From: Micrococcales bacterium 72-143
GTDB taxonomy: Bacteria > Actinomycetota > Actinomycetes > Actinomycetales > Microbacteriaceae
DNA: 64,000 nucleotides
Assembly (NCBI GenBank): GCA_001898835.1
Contig: MKVM01000003.1
Coordinates: 434,001 to 498,000 of the forward strand
Direction of reading: 5' to 3'
In this document: positions 60,823 through 64,000 of the stretch, piece by piece
Numbering within the stretch: the stretch's first letter is position 1
Layout: each line of letters begins with the position of its first letter
Made by a program: the position numbers and the translations under genes
The notes under the pieces: model-generated
Database searches by the model: none
What the model saw: only the letters and a program-made list of their open reading frames with translations
Told to the model about the DNA's origin: nothing

Positions 60823-62025
60823 ATGGCCGAGTCGCTGCTGAGCGGCCTCGCGATCGCCGCAGCCGTCGCGCTGCTCGCCGTCGCGGGGTACCTGATCGCG
60901 CGCCGGCTGGCCCGCGGACCGCGCGAGCTCGGCACCGACGCGGAGCGGGCCCGGTTCACCACCCTGCACCTCGCCACCCGGGCCGCCGAGCACCTGCGGG
61001 AGGGCCTCGAGAAGGGCGACACCGTCCGCGCGGCACGCGACCTGCGGGCGATGCTCGACTGCGAGGGCCTCGCGATCGCGGGGGCGGACGGCGTGCTCGC
61101 CGTCGACGGACCGGATGCCTTCCGCGAGGCCGCCGCCCGCGCGATCGCCACCCGATCCGGCCCGAAGCCGCAGCTGCACCGCGCGATCGCCGGCCAGGGG
61201 CGGGATGCGGTCGACGCGGTCTCGGCGCCCATCCTGACGAGCGGGGTGCGGGCCGGCACCCTCGTCGCCTTCGCCCGCGCGGCGCGGCCGGGCCTCGTCC
61301 GGGCGACCGGCGAGGCCGCCCGCTGGGTGTCGACGCAGCTCGAGCTCGCCGAGCTCGACGCATCCCGCGCGGCCCTCGCGGAGGCCGAGGTGAAGGCCCT
61401 CCGCGCGCAGATCAGCCCGCACTTCATCTACAACGCCCTCACCGCGATCGCCTCGTTCATCCACACCGACCCCGCGAAGGCGCGCGAGCTCGTCGTCGAG
61501 TTCGCCGACTTCACGCGCTACTCCTTCCGCCGCCACGGCGACTTCACGACCGTCGCGGAGGAGCTGCGCAGCGTCGACGGCTACCTCCGCCTCGAGCGTG
61601 CGCGCTTCGGCGACCGCCTCGACGTCACGCTGCAGATCGCACCCGAGCTGCTCGCCACCGTCATCCCGTTCCTCTCGGTGCAGCCGCTCGTCGAGAACGC
61701 GGTGCGGCACGGTCTGGAGTCGGCCGAGCGCGGCGGGCGCGTCACCATCACGGCGACGGATGCGGGGGCCTGCGCGCTCATCACGGTCGAGGACGACGGG
61801 GTCGGCATCGACCCCGAGCTCGCGCGGGAGGTGCTCGCGGGGCGCGCCGGCGGCGAGCACGTCGGCCTGCGCAACGTCGACACCCGGCTGCGGCAGGTGT
61901 ACGGCGACGACTTCGGGCTCGTCGTGGAGACCAACGTCGGCGCGGGCACGCTCGTCACGATGCGGGTGCCGAAGTCGCAGCCCCTGCGCGCCGGGGGCGC
62001 CCACGAGGGGAGGCTGGCGGGATGA
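60823..62025 (+). CDS. LytS-type sensor histidine kinase
   Basis: A 400-residue kinase with one N-terminal helix (about 5-28), a GAF-like region (about 45-170) and a LytS catalytic module: phosphoacceptor His200 in QISPHFIYNALTAIASF, N-box VQPLVENAVRHGL with Asn292, and GVGIDPE. The short membrane anchor with a cytosolic sensor domain suggests an intracellular or membrane signal. ATG at 60823 lies 7 nt after TAACCT (60810-60815). It is coupled to the response regulator by a 4-nt overlap and flanked by symporter operons. Confidence 0.92.
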   Translation: MAESLLSGLAIAAAVALLAVAGYLIARRLARGPRELGTDAERARFTTLHLATRAAEHLREGLEKGDTVRAARDLRAMLDCEGLAIAGADGVLAVDGPDAFREAAARAIATRSGPKPQLHRAIAGQGRDAVDAVSAPILTSGVRAGTLVAFARAARPGLVRATGEAARWVSTQLELAELDASRAALAEAEVKALRAQISPHFIYNALTAIASFIHTDPAKARELVVEFADFTRYSFRRHGDFTTVAEELRSVDGYLRLERARFGDRLDVTLQIAPELLATVIPFLSVQPLVENAVRHGLESAERGGRVTITATDAGACALITVEDDGVGIDPELAREVLAGRAGGEHVGLRNVDTRLRQVYGDDFGLVVETNVGAGTLVTMRVPKSQPLRAGGAHEGRLAG

Positions 62026-62771
62026 CGGAGCAGCGCGGGATCAGCGTGCTCATCGCCGACGACGAGCCGCCCGCCCTCGACGAGCTCGCCTACCTGCTCG
62101 GGCAGGATCCGAGGGTCGCCGGCATCCACCGCGCCTCGTCGGGGGCGGATGCGGTGCGCCTGCTGTCCGAGCAGGCGGTCGACGCGGCGTTCCTCGACAT
62201 CCACATGCCCGGCCTCTCGGGCTTCGACCTCGCCCGCGCGCTCGGCCGCTTCGAGCACCGGCCCGCTCTCGTGTTCGTCACCGCCGACGAGGACCAGGCG
62301 CTCGAGGCCTTCGAGTTCGCCGCCGTCGACTACCTGCTGAAGCCCGTGCGGCTCGAGAGGCTCGAGCGCACCCTCGACCGCGTCATCGACGGGATGCGCG
62401 CCGCACCCGCCACGGGCCCGGTGCCGCGTCCGGAGCTCGTCGCGGTGACCCTCGGCGCGACGACCCGCATGATCCGGCGCGACGACGTGCGCTACGTGCA
62501 GGCGCAGGGCGACTACGCGCGGCTTCACACCGAGGAGTCGAGCTACCTCGTGCGCATCCCCCTCAGCGACCTCGAGCGGCAGTGGGCGGAGGCCGGGTTC
62601 CTGCGCGTGCACCGCTCCTACCTCGTGCAGCTCGACCACGTCACCCGGCTGCGCGGCGGCCCCGGGCACGCGACCGTGACCATCGGGCAGGTCGAGCTGC
62701 CCGTGTCGCGGCGGTTGCAGCCGGCCCTCCGCGAGGCGCTCGACGCGCGTCGGCTGCGGGCGGGCGGATGA
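62022..62771 (+). CDS. LytTR response regulator
   Basis: A 249-residue regulator: receiver domain (about 8-125) with phospho-acceptor Asp59 in FLDIHMPG and Lys in DYLLKPV, and a C-terminal LytTR DNA-binding domain (about 140-245: RYVQAQGDYARLHT and FLRVHRSYLV). It is cognate to the LytS kinase in the same operon. Likely targets are the two flanking symporter operons; the repeats at 60742-60803 are candidate sites. ATGA overlaps join it to the neighbours on both sides. Confidence 0.93.
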   Translation: MTEQRGISVLIADDEPPALDELAYLLGQDPRVAGIHRASSGADAVRLLSEQAVDAAFLDIHMPGLSGFDLARALGRFEHRPALVFVTADEDQALEAFEFAAVDYLLKPVRLERLERTLDRVIDGMRAAPATGPVPRPELVAVTLGATTRMIRRDDVRYVQAQGDYARLHTEESSYLVRIPLSDLERQWAEAGFLRVHRSYLVQLDHVTRLRGGPGHATVTIGQVELPVSRRLQPALREALDARRLRAGG

Positions 62772-63142
62772 CGGGGCCGGGCCCCGGCGCACCCCCGCCG
62801 CGGGTGCGCGTCACGGCTCCGCGGCGCGACGGGGTCGCCACCCGGCCCACCCCGACGGCGACGGGCGCCGACCCGGCCGCGCTCTACATCCGCTCGCTCA
62901 TCCGCTCGCAGCTGCGGCTCGCGGTCGTCTGCGCGCTCGCCTTCGCGGGGGTGCTCGTCGCGGTGCCGCTCGTGTTCGCGCTCGTGCCGGGGCTGGACGC
63001 GGCATCCGTCGGCGTCGTGCCGGTGTCGTGGATCGTTCTCGGGGCGGGGCTCTTCCCGGTGCTCATCGCCATCGCCGCGCTGTACGTGCGCACCTCCAGC
63101 CGCAACGAGTCGCGCTACCGCTCGCTCGCGGACGACGCATGA
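62768..63142 (+). CDS. DUF485-like partner protein
   Basis: A 124-residue protein: Pro/Arg-rich start (about 1-40), then YIRSLIRSQLRLA, and two membrane helices (about 50-72 and 80-105). It has the layout of the DUF485 partner of symporters, though its sequence is more divergent. It sits in the operon lytS-lytT-DUF485-like-symporter, each pair overlapping by ATGA, so its partner is probably the symporter that follows. Confidence 0.78.
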   Translation: MTGPGPGAPPPRVRVTAPRRDGVATRPTPTATGADPAALYIRSLIRSQLRLAVVCALAFAGVLVAVPLVFALVPGLDAASVGVVPVSWIVLGAGLFPVLIAIAALYVRTSSRNESRYRSLADDA

Positions 63143-64000
63143 CGCCGGCCATCGGCTACGCGTCGATCGCGGCCGTCACGGTCGTCACCGTGCTCATCGG
63201 CTTCTTCGGCGTGCGCATCTCGCGCACCACGAGCGACTTCTACGTCGCCAGCCGCACCGTGCGGCCCTGGCTCAACGCCTCCGCGATCGGGGGCGAGTAC
63301 CTCTCCGCCGCGAGCGTGCTCGGGATCGCGGGCCTCATCCTGCTGCAGGGCGAGCGGGCGCTGTGGTTCCCCATCGGGTACACGGCGGGCTACCTGATGC
63401 TGCTGCTGTTCGTGGCGGCGCCGCTCCGGCGCTCGGGCGCCTACACGGTGCCCGACTTCACGGAGGCGCGCCTCGAGTCGCGCGGGGCGCGGCGGGTGAC
63501 GTCGCTGCTCGTCATCCTCATCGGGTGGCTCTACATCGTGCCGCAGCTGCAGGGCGCCGCCCTCACGGTGGGCATCACGACGGGGCTGCCGCGATGGGTG
63601 GGCGCGGTGGGGGTCGCCGTCATCGTGGGCGTCGTGGTGGCGGCGGGCGGCATGCGCTCGATCACCTTCGTGCAGGCGTTCCAGTACTGGCTGAAGCTCA
63701 CCGCGGTCGCCGCGCCCGTCGTGTTCGTGCTGCTGCTGCGCCCGGGCACGGCGCCGGATGCCGGGGCCGCGCTCGAGGGGGCGTTCCCGCCGTTCACGGT
63801 CGCCGACCCCGACGCCGTCTACCGGGCGGTGTCGCTGCTCGTCGCGCTGCTGCTCGGCACCCTCGGCCTCCCGCACGTGCTCGTGCGGTTCTACACGAAC
63901 CCCGACGGGCCGGCCGCCCGGCGCACGACGCTCATCGTGCTGTGCCTGCTCTCGGCGTTCTACGTCTTCCCGATCGCGATCGGGATGCTGGGGCGCGTCT
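63139..64000 (+). CDS. Sodium:solute symporter (ActP-like), truncated by window end
   Basis: The first 287 residues of a symporter that continues past the window. SSF-family landmarks are SDFYVASRTVRPWLNASAIGG (cut here as DFYVASRTVRPW), GEYLSAASVLGIAG and GMRSITFVQAFQYW, as in ActP and carboxylate (MctP-like) transporters. About seven helices are visible. It differs enough from the actP at 58689 to be a separate transporter, perhaps for another carboxylate. The start ATG overlaps the DUF485-like stop. Confidence 0.9.
   Translation, partial: MTPAIGYASIAAVTVVTVLIGFFGVRISRTTSDFYVASRTVRPWLNASAIGGEYLSAASVLGIAGLILLQGERALWFPIGYTAGYLMLLLFVAAPLRRSGAYTVPDFTEARLESRGARRVTSLLVILIGWLYIVPQLQGAALTVGITTGLPRWVGAVGVAVIVGVVVAAGGMRSITFVQAFQYWLKLTAVAAPVVFVLLLRPGTAPDAGAALEGAFPPFTVADPDAVYRAVSLLVALLLGTLGLPHVLVRFYTNPDGPAARRTTLIVLCLLSAFYVFPIAIGMLGRV

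Noticed and set aside
1-64000. CRISPR arrays, tRNA or rRNA genes, integrases, transposases and toxin-antitoxin pairs
   Set aside because: None was found on reading both strands; repeats present are palindromes or a short tandem pair, not spaced direct repeats.

Overview
The window is very GC-rich DNA (third codon positions almost always G or C, frequent GTG starts, tightly packed genes) from an actinobacterium, most likely of the Microbacteriaceae. Actinobacterial signs include a DUF3073 protein, a PGPGW-type membrane protein, a sterol-carrier-like protein beside purine genes, a sugar ABC operon with no ATPase gene of its own, a class E type (LAxTG) sorting signal, and many start codons lying 6-8 nt after a TANNNT box, as expected for leaderless mRNAs. 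No rRNA, tRNA, CRISPR array, insertion sequence or phage gene was seen. The window reads as ordinary chromosome.

Layout. 0.3-4.1 kb: heterodimeric ABC exporter. 4.2-15.0 kb: a small membrane protein, a DEAD-box RNA helicase with a long Arg/Asp tail at its N-terminus, a lipoprotein esterase, a VOC protein, an RND efflux pump, a MocR regulator divergent from a YczE-type membrane protein, and a TipAL-like MerR regulator. 15.3-19.7 kb: DUF4097-PadR operon behind two operator copies, an exported neocarzinostatin-like protein, and a KimA-like potassium transporter. 19.7-26.1 kb: sugar regulon (LacI regulator, binding protein, two permeases) divergent from a glycogen-debranching-type hydrolase, with two LacI operators between them. 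26.1-29.1 kb: flavoprotein, PGPGW protein, DUF3073 and purM. 29.2-34.2 kb: nucleoside salvage cluster (GntR regulator; nucleoside phosphorylase, adenosine deaminase, BMP-type lipoprotein and MFS transporter in one operon) sharing a 14-bp operator. 34.3-36.4 kb: sortase-anchored cadherin-like repeat protein.

36.5-54.0 kb is a loose de novo purine neighbourhood: purF, sterol-carrier protein, purD-purC, purS-purQ and purL, interrupted by a dioxygenase-like VOC protein, a membrane-lipase fusion, an SGNH hydrolase with a kinase, a TetR-controlled MFS pump, GAPDH with a GlxA-type AraC regulator, and a small hydrolase. With purM at 28-29 kb it covers steps 1, 2, 4, 5 and 7 of IMP synthesis (purF, purD, purSQL, purM, purC); purN, purE/K, purB and purH are not here. 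54.0-58.6 kb: SDR, chorismate mutase, MFS, alpha/beta hydrolase and acetyltransferase. 58.7-64.0 kb: two acetate/solute symporters, each with a small DUF485-type partner, flanking a LytS/LytTR two-component system; the last symporter runs off the end.

The most unusual material is non-coding: a scattered family of intergenic palindromes whose arms end in CAGGAG next to the spacer (two of them with identical arms and identical 52-nt spacers), other long palindromes at the same kind of position, a 21-bp tandem repeat before purL, several convincing operators, and a strong preference for the hexamer GGATGC/GCATCC in all contexts.
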